Source: JAHEYG01 sp040403535
GTDB lineage: Bacteria; Bacteroidota; Bacteroidia; B-17B0; Aurantibacillaceae
Reading direction: 5' to 3'
Assembly: GCA_040403535.1 (NCBI GenBank)
Contig: JBBAKL010000010.1
Span: 1 to 64,000 of the forward strand
DNA length: 64,000 nucleotides
Shown: positions 43,461 to 52,113 of the stretch, one piece after another
Position numbering within the stretch: the stretch's first letter is position 1
Layout: each line of letters begins with the position of its first letter
Program-made: the position numbers and the translations under genes
The notes under the pieces: model-generated
The model's database searches: none
Told to the model about the DNA's origin: nothing
What the model saw: only the letters and a program-made list of their open reading frames with translations

Positions 43461-44216
43461 ATGGAAGTAATCCGCACCATATTTCGTACACTTTGGAAAA
43501 CCTGGTTTTTAATATGGTTTGCGATTCCTTTTTTAGTATTGTATCCTTTGTTTCATATTTCATTTGTTACAAAACAACTCAGGTTTGCATACGCATTAAA
43601 GAAAGTATGGGCCTTTTGTATTTGTTTTTTTTCGGGAATAATACCCGTTATTAAATATCAAATAAAATTTAAATGGCCAAAACGAAGCGTTATTGTTTCT
43701 AACCACACTTCATATCTCGACATTATGTTTTTGGTGTTTTATTCAAAACACACATCCTTGTATATGGGAAAGGTTGAATTATTAAAGGCACCGTTGTTTG
43801 GTAATTTTTTTAAATATATGGATGTGCCCGTTGATCGTAGAAGTTCTACTGGCTCACATCGGGCTTTACACAAAGCAGGAGAGAAAATTGACCAAGGCTA
43901 CAATATGGTAATTTATCCGGAAGGAACTATTTCCAATGAGGGCGTATTAAAGAATTTTAAGAATGGAGCTTTTAAATTAGCCATTGAAAAGCAGGTTCCA
44001 ATTATACCCGTAGTGAACTTAAATAACTGGCAATTGTTACAAAACGGAGGGTTTTTTAAATCAACCGGAAAACCTGGTATTGCGCACATTGTTATTGGGT
44101 CGCCAATTTCAACTAAAGGGATGACAGAAGAAAATTTAGTAGATTTGCGTACACAGGTATACGACTTTATAAAACACGAATTAGAAAAATATCATGGCTC
44201 AAAAAATAGACATTAA
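43461..44216 (+). CDS. plsC: 1-acyl-glycerol-3-phosphate acyltransferase
   Basis: PlsC adds the second acyl chain in phospholipid synthesis. The 251-residue protein has one or two N-terminal membrane helices (WKTWFLIWFAIPFLVLYPLF), the catalytic NHTSYLD (NHxxxxD) and VIYPEGTIS. It overlaps gatC by 23 bases. It could instead be an O-acyltransferase for other lipids, so the substrate is inferred. Confidence 0.85.
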   Translation: MEVIRTIFRTLWKTWFLIWFAIPFLVLYPLFHISFVTKQLRFAYALKKVWAFCICFFSGIIPVIKYQIKFKWPKRSVIVSNHTSYLDIMFLVFYSKHTSLYMGKVELLKAPLFGNFFKYMDVPVDRRSSTGSHRALHKAGEKIDQGYNMVIYPEGTISNEGVLKNFKNGAFKLAIEKQVPIIPVVNLNNWQLLQNGGFFKSTGKPGIAHIVIGSPISTKGMTEENLVDLRTQVYDFIKHELEKYHGSKNRH

Positions 44217-44493
44217 AATGGTAGATGAAATTGCGCACCTGGCGCGATTAGAGTTTAACGATTCAGCTAAAGGTGAGATTTTAAACGACATGAACCGAAT
44301 GCTAACTTTTGTAGATAAGTTAAATGAGCTGAATACGGATAATGTGGAGCCTCTGATTTACATGACCGACGAGAAGAATGTGTTGCGTGAAGATGAAATT
44401 AAAGTAACAATCACTCAGGATGAGGCGCTGAAAAACGCTCCGAAAAAAGATTCTGATTACTTTAAAGTTCCAAAAGTTATCGATCAGAATTAA
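44194..44493 (+). CDS. gatC: Glutamyl-tRNA(Gln)/aspartyl-tRNA(Asn) amidotransferase subunit C
   Basis: A 99-residue protein with the GatC pattern: VDEIAHLARLEFND, MLTFVDKLNELNTDNVEPLIY and LREDEI, ending YFKVPKVI. It helps GatA/B transamidate mischarged tRNAs. GatA and GatB are not nearby. Its start lies inside plsC. Confidence 0.93.
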   Translation: MAQKIDIKMVDEIAHLARLEFNDSAKGEILNDMNRMLTFVDKLNELNTDNVEPLIYMTDEKNVLREDEIKVTITQDEALKNAPKKDSDYFKVPKVIDQN

Positions 44494-44495
44494 GA

Positions 44496-44915
44496 ATGCT
44501 TTCTAATACCACACAAATCCCGGTTCGTTTTAGTGAAGTCGATTCACTGCGTGTTGTTTGGCATGGTCATTATGTAAAATATTTTGAAGATGGCAGAGAA
44601 GCATTTGGCCGTGAACATAACTTGTCATATTTGGATGTTTATGATGCGGATGGTTTAGCCCTACCTCTTGTGGATTTACAAGTTCAATTTAAGAGACCAT
44701 TAGAATACAATGATTCGGCAATAATAGAAACAACATTTATTAATTCGCCCGGCGCTAAAATCATTTTTGAATATAAAATTTACAGTGCAAACCATAAACA
44801 TTTAGTATGTGAGGGAAAATCAACTCAGGTTTTCGTGAACGCTGTTTCAAAAGAGCTTTACATTGTGAATCCGCCATACTTTGAGGCGTGGAAGAAAAAA
44901 AACAGTTTGATCTAG
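44496..44915 (+). CDS. Acyl-CoA thioesterase, 4HBT/YbgC-like
   Basis: A 139-residue hotdog-fold protein. RFSEVDSLRVVWHGHYVKYFEDGREAF carries the Asp/His region of the 4-hydroxybenzoyl-CoA thioesterase family, followed by VQFKRPLEYND. It may act on short or aromatic acyl-CoA. It follows gatC by 2 bases and ends overlapping the convergent M23 peptidase gene by 4 bases. Confidence 0.8.
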   Translation: MLSNTTQIPVRFSEVDSLRVVWHGHYVKYFEDGREAFGREHNLSYLDVYDADGLALPLVDLQVQFKRPLEYNDSAIIETTFINSPGAKIIFEYKIYSANHKHLVCEGKSTQVFVNAVSKELYIVNPPYFEAWKKKNSLI

Positions 44916-45787
44916 TTGAATGCAATAAACTCTTCGGGGTTAATTGGCAAACCGTTATGCCATAATTCAAAATGTAAATGCGGACCTTTACTTGTTTCAC
45001 CGCTGTTTCCAATTATAGCTATGGGTTCTCCGGATTTAATTTTATCGCCAACCCGTTTTAATACTTCCGTGTTATGCTTGTATACACTTACTAAATTGTT
45101 TTCATGTTGCACTTGAATAATGTGACCGTCGGATGGAGTAAATCCAACATAAATAACGGTGCCGTCCAATGTTGATTTTATGAGCTCGTCTTTTTTACCT
45201 ACTACATCTACCCCGTAATGTTCTTCAGAAGCATTAAACGAAGTTGTTATAAGTCCTTTAACCGGACAAAAGAATAAATATTCGGCCAGTTTGTTTTTAC
45301 GTGAATTACTTCCTGCAAACTGAAGTGATGCAGGTTCGTTTTCCACATCTTTTCTGAACTGAACGTCATTTTCACTGGGTTTGGTATTTACTTTTTGGTA
45401 TTTACCACTTGTATCCTTTGTAGGCTTTTCAGATTTACCTTCAACTTTCCCTTCAAAAACATTCACTAAATTTTGAACGTACCAGTCTCGGGCTTTTAGT
45501 GCTTGTTCGATCGAATCGGTTTTGACGCTAAGTTTTAACAATTTTTTGCGTTCTGTAACATCACCATAACCCGGAATATACTCCCGAAGAGAGGTAAATG
45601 CAACCAAACTGATGACTAAAGTGGTCATAACAATGGTTATTGCGCTGATGGCAATTATTAGTCCTAATGGAGATAAACGGAGCGAAAATTTCTCGCCAAA
45701 TGTCTCATCGTTAAGTATTACCAATCGGTACTTGTTTTTAAGCTGATCAGTAAAAATCTTCCAGCGACTATGTTTTTGCCCCGTCAT
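44912..45787 (-). CDS. M23-family peptidase (lytic or LytM-like)
   Basis: I start at ATG 45787 (MTGQKHSRWKIFTDQL); the frame extends 29 codons further but this shorter form has a plausible N-terminal helix (LGLIIAISAITIVMTTLVISLVAF, a signal anchor). The C-terminal M23 domain shows EEHYGVDVVGKKDE (His and Asp of the metal site) and GPHLHFELWHN (HxH), so it probably cuts or binds peptidoglycan cross-links. The region between (about 90-190) is charged and coiled. It could regulate amidases as LytM proteins do, or be active itself. Confidence 0.85.
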   Translation of the reverse strand: MTGQKHSRWKIFTDQLKNKYRLVILNDETFGEKFSLRLSPLGLIIAISAITIVMTTLVISLVAFTSLREYIPGYGDVTERKKLLKLSVKTDSIEQALKARDWYVQNLVNVFEGKVEGKSEKPTKDTSGKYQKVNTKPSENDVQFRKDVENEPASLQFAGSNSRKNKLAEYLFFCPVKGLITTSFNASEEHYGVDVVGKKDELIKSTLDGTVIYVGFTPSDGHIIQVQHENNLVSVYKHNTEVLKRVGDKIKSGEPIAIIGNSGETSKGPHLHFELWHNGLPINPEEFIAFN

Positions 45788-45829
45788 TACGACCTTAAAT
45801 ATCTGAAAAATATTTTTCAAGTAAGAAAC

Positions 45830-45860
45830 TTGCAAGACAAAAATAGTTTCCATAGTTTTG
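45830..45860 (+). promoter_or_regulatory. Promoter of the TetR/efflux operon
   Basis: TTG (45830-45832) and TAGTTTTG (45853-45860) are 20 bases apart, matching the Bacteroidota -33/-7 spacing. The TetR ATG is 17 bases after the -7 box, so transcription begins about 10 bases before it. It overlaps the 5' region of the divergent M23 gene. Confidence 0.6.
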
Positions 45861-45876
45861 TACCCGAATTTCAAAA

Positions 45877-46491
45877 ATGACTCCTGAAGAAAAAATATTG
45901 ACTGGCTCTGCAGAACTGTTTTTTAAGTACGGTATCAGAAGTGTAACAATGGATGATATTGCCAAACATCTTGGTATGTCAAAAAAAACGATTTATCTCT
46001 ACTTTAAAGAAAAAGATGAAATTGTACACAGGCTTATGCAAGGCGACATTAAGCAGCATGAATATGAATTTGAAAAAATAAATAAGAACGCTGCAAATGT
46101 TGTTGAAGAAGTTTTTGCATTGATGAAACGTATGGCGGATATTATCGGAAAAATAAATCCACTTGTGTTTTACGATTTGCAAAAACACTATCCCAATACC
46201 TGGAAGCTGATGAAAACCTTTAAAATGGATTTTGTACAGAAAATGGTAGAGCACAGTTTAGAAAAAGGAATAAAAGACGGATATGTGCGGCCGGATATTA
46301 ATATAAAAATAATGGCGCGATTGAGAATGGAAGAAGTAGAACTTGCTTTTAATCCGGAAGCTTTCTCTCCTGAAAGATTTAAAATAATTGATGTTCAGTT
46401 GGCCTTAGCTGAACATTTCCTGTATGGAATTTGTACACTTAAAGGACATAAACTAATTAATAAATATAAAGAAATAAACGAGGACGAATAA
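45877..46491 (+). CDS. TetR/AcrR-family transcriptional regulator
   Basis: A 204-residue regulator with an N-terminal HTH (LTGSAELFFKYGIRSVTMDD, then IAKHLGMSKKTIYLYFKEKD), which is the TetR signature, and a helical C-terminal ligand domain. It is the first gene of an operon with TolC, HlyD-type, ABC and RND genes, so it probably represses this efflux system until an inducer binds. The operator cannot be seen with confidence. Confidence 0.92.
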   Translation: MTPEEKILTGSAELFFKYGIRSVTMDDIAKHLGMSKKTIYLYFKEKDEIVHRLMQGDIKQHEYEFEKINKNAANVVEEVFALMKRMADIIGKINPLVFYDLQKHYPNTWKLMKTFKMDFVQKMVEHSLEKGIKDGYVRPDINIKIMARLRMEEVELAFNPEAFSPERFKIIDVQLALAEHFLYGICTLKGHKLINKYKEINEDE

Positions 46492-46498
46492 ACCCATT

Positions 46499-47851
46499 AT
46501 GACCATGTTGAATAAAATAAAAATAATTGTTGTTTTAATGATTCTTTCGGTAAGTCTTAAAGCACAGCAAACGGCACAGCCTGCCGATTTTTCTCTTCAA
46601 GCGGCTATCGATTATGCTTTAAAGCATAACGCTAATTATTTAAATGCTGAATTAGATGTAAAGTTATCTGACTACAGAAACAAGGAATTTATTGCTGTGG
46701 GCTTACCGCAAATAAGCGCTAGTGCCGATTTTAAAGATTATTTCGAAATTCCAACATCCCTTATTCCGGGTCAGTTTTTTGGCGGACCGGCAGGTTCATT
46801 TATTCCGGTTAAGTTTGGTACGCAATATAATGCACAAGCCGGTGTGTCGGTATCGCAATTAGTTTTTGGCAGTGATTATTTTGTGGGCCTTCAGGCATCA
46901 AAGCAGCTTAATGTATTGTCGCAAAAAAGTTTAGCGCGCACAAAAACGGAGACCATTACCACGATCACAAAAGCATACTACGCAGCACTTATCAATCGTG
47001 AACGTTTAAAAACCCTGGAGGCTAACATAACACGACTTAAAAAGTTATTTGACGATACAAAAGCTTTAAATCAAAACGGATTTGTAGAAAAGATTGATGT
47101 TGATCGTCTGGAATTAGCTTATAATAACCTGTTAACAGAAAAAGAAAAAGTAGAAAGATTAGTGGGTGTTTCTGAAACGCTCTTGAAGTTTCAAATGGGA
47201 TACGATATAAAGTCAGCAATCAATTTAACGGATGTTTTAAAAGCAGATCAGTTGCAGGATATCGATTTACTATCTGACAGTAAAGTAAATTATGAAAGCA
47301 GACACGAATACTCGCTTCTGCAAACTCAGGAAAAATTAAATAAAATAGAATTAAAACGTTATCGTTTACAATATTTGCCTTCTTTAGTTGCTTACGCATC
47401 TTATATAAAGCAAGCGCAGCGTACTGAATTCAATTTTTTTGATGGAAGTAAAGACTGGTTTCCGATAGGTGTTTTTGGTGTTACATTAAACGTTCCAATT
47501 TTTAACGGCGGTCAGAAATTTTACCGTATAAAGCAGGCAAAAATCAACGTTCTTAAAACCGGCAATACCATGGCTAATTTAAAATCTGCTATTGACATGG
47601 AGGTTAATGTAAATTCCATTATGTACAAGAATGCGTATGCTTCCATGTTAAACCAAAAAAAGAACCGCGATTTGGCCGGATCTATTTATGAAACTGCAAG
47701 AAAAAAATATGAAGCAGGTGTAGGTTCCAATTTAGAATTGGTAACAGCAGAAACTTCATTAAAGGAAGCAGAAACAAATTATTTAAACGCGGTATATGAT
47801 TTAATTGTAGCTAAAACCGACTTAGATAAATCACTGGGAAATATTAAATAG
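46499..47851 (+). CDS. TolC-family outer-membrane channel
   Basis: The 450-residue protein has a signal peptide (MILSVSLKAQ) and the paired helical repeats of TolC proteins (long amphipathic helices around residues 150-230 and 345-440, with the family motif LEAEANYLNAVYDLIVAKTDLDKS-like ending). It would form the outer-membrane tunnel for the adaptor, ABC and RND partners downstream. It starts 7 bases after the TetR stop. Confidence 0.9.
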   Translation: MTMLNKIKIIVVLMILSVSLKAQQTAQPADFSLQAAIDYALKHNANYLNAELDVKLSDYRNKEFIAVGLPQISASADFKDYFEIPTSLIPGQFFGGPAGSFIPVKFGTQYNAQAGVSVSQLVFGSDYFVGLQASKQLNVLSQKSLARTKTETITTITKAYYAALINRERLKTLEANITRLKKLFDDTKALNQNGFVEKIDVDRLELAYNNLLTEKEKVERLVGVSETLLKFQMGYDIKSAINLTDVLKADQLQDIDLLSDSKVNYESRHEYSLLQTQEKLNKIELKRYRLQYLPSLVAYASYIKQAQRTEFNFFDGSKDWFPIGVFGVTLNVPIFNGGQKFYRIKQAKINVLKTGNTMANLKSAIDMEVNVNSIMYKNAYASMLNQKKNRDLAGSIYETARKKYEAGVGSNLELVTAETSLKEAETNYLNAVYDLIVAKTDLDKSLGNIK

Positions 47852-47882
47852 GTTCTTATTTTATCACGAATAACACCTCAAT

Positions 47883-48986
47883 ATGAGAGTAATTAATATC
47901 AGTTTAATAATCACCGGAATGTTTTTGATGACCGCTTGTGGTGGTAGTAAAAACAGTACTTCTCCTCAAAAGAAGGATTTGATACAGGCGGTGTATGCAT
48001 CGGGTAAAGTTTATCCGCATGCATATTACAAATTGCTTTCTAAATATTCGGGATACGTAAAAAAGATTTATGTAAACCCGGGTGATATGATTAACAAGGG
48101 CGATACGCTTATTGTTATTAAAAACGAACAGGCCGATTTGTCTGCTCAAACAGCTAAAAATTTGTTGAACTTCGCTCAAAAAAACGCCGGATCACAATCC
48201 GATTTTATTAGTATTTATGAGAACGAGCTTAAAGCTGCGGCAACCAAATTGAAACTCGATTCCTTAAATTTTGTTCGCTATTCTCAACTATTAAAAGATA
48301 ACGCAACAACTCAAATTCAGTTTGATCAGGCGAAAGTTCAATTTGAAATTTCAAAAGCTAATTTTTATAAGGCATCCGACGCTCTAAAAAACATATCCGA
48401 TAAAACTTCTACGGAAGCAGAAAACGCCCGATTGAATTACGAGGTTCAAATTGCTTCTAAAAGCGATTTTATAATTATTTCGGATAAATCAGGTAAAATA
48501 TTTAATGTAGACGTTAAAGAAGGTGAATTGGTAAATCCACAACGTATGATAATGGAAATCGGACAAGCGTCTGGTTTTGAAGTGGAATTGAATATTGATG
48601 AGACGGATGTGGAGCTGGTGAAGCCGGGACAAAAAATTCTTTATGAAGCGGATGCATTTAAGAACAACGAGAAATTTGAAGGTGAAGTGGTGAAAAATTA
48701 TTTAAGCATCAATCCAATAAATAAAACCGCGAAAGTATTGTCAACCATTTCGTTTAACAATTCTCAGCAAGTATATGCCGGTATGAGTGTGGAAGCAAAC
48801 ATCATCATTGCCAAACGTTCTAATGTTTTAGTGATTCCGCGCGAATACGTTTTTGATTTTAATAAAGTTAAAGTAAAAGGCAATAAAGAACCGGTAGCCA
48901 TAAAAAAAGGAATTGAGGATTTAGAGTACGTAGAAGTTCTGGACGGATTAACTGAAAATGATGTTATCGAAAGTCCCGTAAAATAA
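47883..48986 (+). CDS. Periplasmic adaptor (HlyD/RND membrane-fusion protein), lipoprotein
   Basis: The 367-residue protein has a lipoprotein signal (MFLMTACGG, lipid Cys19), a lipoyl-like half (VYPHAYYKLLSKYSGYVKKI), a coiled-coil hairpin (about 80-180) and a beta-barrel (IDETDVELVKPGQ). It links an inner-membrane transporter with TolC. Its stop directly joins the start of the ABC permease, so it is probably the adaptor of the MacB-type transporter. Confidence 0.85.
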   Translation: MRVINISLIITGMFLMTACGGSKNSTSPQKKDLIQAVYASGKVYPHAYYKLLSKYSGYVKKIYVNPGDMINKGDTLIVIKNEQADLSAQTAKNLLNFAQKNAGSQSDFISIYENELKAAATKLKLDSLNFVRYSQLLKDNATTQIQFDQAKVQFEISKANFYKASDALKNISDKTSTEAENARLNYEVQIASKSDFIIISDKSGKIFNVDVKEGELVNPQRMIMEIGQASGFEVELNIDETDVELVKPGQKILYEADAFKNNEKFEGEVVKNYLSINPINKTAKVLSTISFNNSQQVYAGMSVEANIIIAKRSNVLVIPREYVFDFNKVKVKGNKEPVAIKKGIEDLEYVEVLDGLTENDVIESPVK

Positions 48987-50249
48987 ATGAACACAAAGTC
49001 ACCTAACATAAAAATCGCGTTGATTCATTTGTTGTCTAAAAAACGACAAACAATTGTTGCCATGCTGGGTGTAACTTTTGGAATTGCCATGTTTATCTTT
49101 CAGGCAGGTTTAATGTCAGGTTTTCAAACGGTTTTCATTGACCAAACTATTAATACTACAGCTAATATTCGAATTTATAATGAGCCCGATAACAATCGTA
49201 AAAGTATTTTAGCTAACAATGGTAAAAAAGAAAACGAGTGGATCGTAGTCCGGAATCAAAAGGTAAAAGACGAGCAAACTAAAATTAAAAATGGTTATCA
49301 GATTATTAAGCAACTGGAGAAGCATCCGGATATTGCAGGTATTTCTCCATTCTTGGGTTCACAAACTATTTTTCGTTTAGGAATAGCTCAAACTTCCGGT
49401 AGGGTATCGGGTGTAAACATTGAAAAGGAAAATCTGTTGTTTAATTTGGCCGAAAATACTGTAGAGGGGAATATTCTTAGTTTAGAAAATACACCAAATG
49501 GTATCATTCTCGGAATTGGATTGGCAGAATTATTAGGCGCAAAATTAGGAGATAACATTAATGTTATTTCACCTAAAGGCGTTGAGTTATTATTAAAAGT
49601 AGTAGGTATACACCGCTCGGGTATAGTTGAGGTAGATAAGGCACGCGCATTTGTGAATTTAAGAAGCGCTCAGCAATTATTGCAGGTTGATGGATCTTAC
49701 ATAACTGATATTAATATTAAGTTACGCGATATAAATAAAGCAGTGCCTCTTTCTAAAGAGTTAGCATTTAAATATGGCTATACCGCTCAAAATTGGATTG
49801 ATGCAAATGCCAATATTTTTGGAGTGTTTAAAATTCAGAATATGGTTACCGCTTTGGTAATTGGATCTATTTTAATTGTTTCCGGGTTTGGAATCTTTAA
49901 TATTTTGATGATGATCATTTATGAAAAAATGCAGGACATCGCCATTTTAAAAGCCATTGGTTACAGAGATAAAGATATCCGGACTATCTTTTTAACTGAG
50001 TCGTTGATTATCGGGTTTTTTGGTGGAATTATTGGTTTGTTATTGGGCTTCACACTGCAGGAAATCGTCGGCAGTATTAAAATGAATATTAAAGGATTTG
50101 TGGCAATGGAACACATGCAGTTTAATCAATCGCCATACTTTTTTGCATTTGCCTTTGTGTTTGGAATGGTAGTAACCGCTGTAGCAGGATATTTGCCAGC
50201 CCGCAAAGCAAGTAAGATAGATCCGGTTGATATAATTAGAAGTAAATAA
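48987..50249 (+). CDS. ABC transporter permease, FtsX/MacB family
   Basis: The 420-residue protein has an N-terminal helix (TIVAMLGVTFGIAMFIFQAGLM), a periplasmic MacB-type domain (about 50-280) and three C-terminal FtsX helices, ending ARKASKIDPVDIIRSK. It overlaps the ATPase start by 1 base (TAATGG), so the pair is one transporter. It may export peptides, lipids or drugs. Confidence 0.9.
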   Translation: MNTKSPNIKIALIHLLSKKRQTIVAMLGVTFGIAMFIFQAGLMSGFQTVFIDQTINTTANIRIYNEPDNNRKSILANNGKKENEWIVVRNQKVKDEQTKIKNGYQIIKQLEKHPDIAGISPFLGSQTIFRLGIAQTSGRVSGVNIEKENLLFNLAENTVEGNILSLENTPNGIILGIGLAELLGAKLGDNINVISPKGVELLLKVVGIHRSGIVEVDKARAFVNLRSAQQLLQVDGSYITDINIKLRDINKAVPLSKELAFKYGYTAQNWIDANANIFGVFKIQNMVTALVIGSILIVSGFGIFNILMMIIYEKMQDIAILKAIGYRDKDIRTIFLTESLIIGFFGGIIGLLLGFTLQEIVGSIKMNIKGFVAMEHMQFNQSPYFFAFAFVFGMVVTAVAGYLPARKASKIDPVDIIRSK

Positions 50250-50926
50250 TGGAAGCGATTTTAGAGACTAAACAATTATCAAAATTTTTTTATGATCCTG
50301 TTGAATTTCAGGCGTTGAAGAATATTGACTTGATTATTCCTAAAGGTCAATTTGCTGCTATTATGGGATCTTCCGGAAGTGGTAAATCTACTTTACTTTA
50401 TGTGTTAAGCACATTGGACACACAATACAAAGGACATCTGTATTTAGAAGGCGAGGATTTAAGTTTAAAAACTAAAGACGAACTCGCTGCAATCAGGAAT
50501 GAAAAAATCGGATTTGTTTTTCAGTTTCACTATTTATTGCCTGAGTTTACGGTTCTTGAAAACGTGATGCTTCCTGCATTAAAGTTGGCAAAGCTTAGTC
50601 AGAAAGAAATTGAAGCTAACGCGATGGAAAAATTAAAAATGCTCGGACTAGAAGATCAGGCATTAAAAAAAGCGAATAAGTTGTCTGGCGGACAACAACA
50701 GCGCGCAGCAATTGCAAGAGCACTTATTAATAATCCAAAAATAATATTCGGTGATGAACCAACAGGAAATCTCGATTCAAAAAATGCAGATACGGTTTTC
50801 GATATCTTAAAAGATTTAAAAGAAAAATACAACCAAACCATTTTGGTTGTTACACATGACACAGCTTTTGCAAACAAAACAGACAAAATAATAAGACTTC
50901 ACGACGGTGAAGTAGTAAATCAATAA
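50249..50926 (+). CDS. ABC transporter ATP-binding protein, LolD/MacB-type
   Basis: A 225-residue ATPase with Walker A GSSGSGKSTLLY, signature LSGGQQQRAAIARAL, Walker B IIFGDEPTGNLD and the His switch VVTHD. It energises the permease encoded just before it (1-base overlap). Confidence 0.93.
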   Translation: MEAILETKQLSKFFYDPVEFQALKNIDLIIPKGQFAAIMGSSGSGKSTLLYVLSTLDTQYKGHLYLEGEDLSLKTKDELAAIRNEKIGFVFQFHYLLPEFTVLENVMLPALKLAKLSQKEIEANAMEKLKMLGLEDQALKKANKLSGGQQQRAAIARALINNPKIIFGDEPTGNLDSKNADTVFDILKDLKEKYNQTILVVTHDTAFANKTDKIIRLHDGEVVNQ

Positions 50927-50967
50927 AGAATATGAAAAAGGAAACATTAAATATTAAAATAGTAAAA

Positions 50968-52074
50968 ATGAAGAAAATTGTAATGTTAATGGTGATTACA
51001 TCCATTATGGCATCATGCTCTCAGCCGGATAAAAAGGCTCAGCTGGAAAAATTAAAAGCGCAACACGAGCAATTGACCAAGGAGATAGAGAACCTGGAAG
51101 CAGCTATTAAAAAAGAGATGGGTGACTCGCTTGAGGTTAAATCAAACTTGGTTGAAGTACTGACGGTTAATCCAGAAGTGTTTTCTACTTACATCGATGT
51201 ACAAGGTAAAGTGGATGCAGATGAAAACGTTTCGCTTTCGAGTGAAATTCCGGGTACATTAACAAAAATTAATGTAAATCCGGGCGATGAAGTAACCAAA
51301 GGACAGGTTTTAGCGGAAACAGATAGCAGAGCTATTCAACAAAGCATTTCCGATTTACAGACAAATATGGATTTAGTAAATCAATTGTATGAAAAGCAAA
51401 AAAATCTGTGGGAACAAAAAATCGGAACGGAAGTTCAGTATTTGCAGGCAAAAACAAATAAAGAAAGTTTAGAGAAGAAAATGGCCACCTTACAGGAACA
51501 ATTACGTATGTCAAAAATTATCTCTCCAATCGACGGTACAGTGGATGCGGTAGACGTGAAAATTGGTAATGCCGTAGCTCCGGGTGTACCAGCTATACGT
51601 GTTGTGAACTTTTCTAATTTAAAAGTAAAAGCTGAGTTGGCGGAGTCTTATGCGGGCCGAGTTAAAAAGAATGATTTAGTGAAAATTTATTTTCCTGACA
51701 TGAATGATTCGATCGAAGGCAAAGTGAATTACGCTTCACGCGCTATAAACCCTATGTCGCGTACGTTTACAACAGAAGTATTGCTTGATAATAAAAAAGA
51801 ATATCACCCAAATATGGTGACCCGTTTAAAAATTAACGACTACACAACCGCGCAACCTGTTGTAGTGGTACCGGTACGCGTTATTCAATCTTCTAATGGC
51901 GATAAGTATGTTTATGTTGCAAGCGGCGATAAAGCGGTGAAAAAATTAATTAAAACCGGACGTGAATACAATGGCAGAGTTGAAGTAAAAGAAGGTTTGG
52001 CTGCCGGTGACTTATTAGTTATTCAAGGTTTTGAAAATCTTAACGAAGGCGATCCGATTAATTACGCAAAATAA
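50968..52074 (+). CDS. RND-type periplasmic adaptor, lipoprotein
   Basis: I start at ATG 50968 (MKKIVMLMVITSIMASCS), since this gives a lipoprotein signal; the longer frame begins at 50932. The protein has a short coiled N-terminus, a barrel-sandwich half (VDADENVSLSSEIPGTLTKI), a helical hairpin (SISDLQTNMDLVNQLYEKQ), IISPIDGTVDAV and an AVKKLIKTGREYNG C-terminal part, typical of adaptors of RND pumps. It is followed by the RND permease. Confidence 0.9.
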   Translation: MKKIVMLMVITSIMASCSQPDKKAQLEKLKAQHEQLTKEIENLEAAIKKEMGDSLEVKSNLVEVLTVNPEVFSTYIDVQGKVDADENVSLSSEIPGTLTKINVNPGDEVTKGQVLAETDSRAIQQSISDLQTNMDLVNQLYEKQKNLWEQKIGTEVQYLQAKTNKESLEKKMATLQEQLRMSKIISPIDGTVDAVDVKIGNAVAPGVPAIRVVNFSNLKVKAELAESYAGRVKKNDLVKIYFPDMNDSIEGKVNYASRAINPMSRTFTTEVLLDNKKEYHPNMVTRLKINDYTTAQPVVVVPVRVIQSSNGDKYVYVASGDKAVKKLIKTGREYNGRVEVKEGLAAGDLLVIQGFENLNEGDPINYAK

Positions 52075-52113
52075 ATTTCGAGCGTTTTATTACTGAATTA
52101 AAACAAATTTCAA

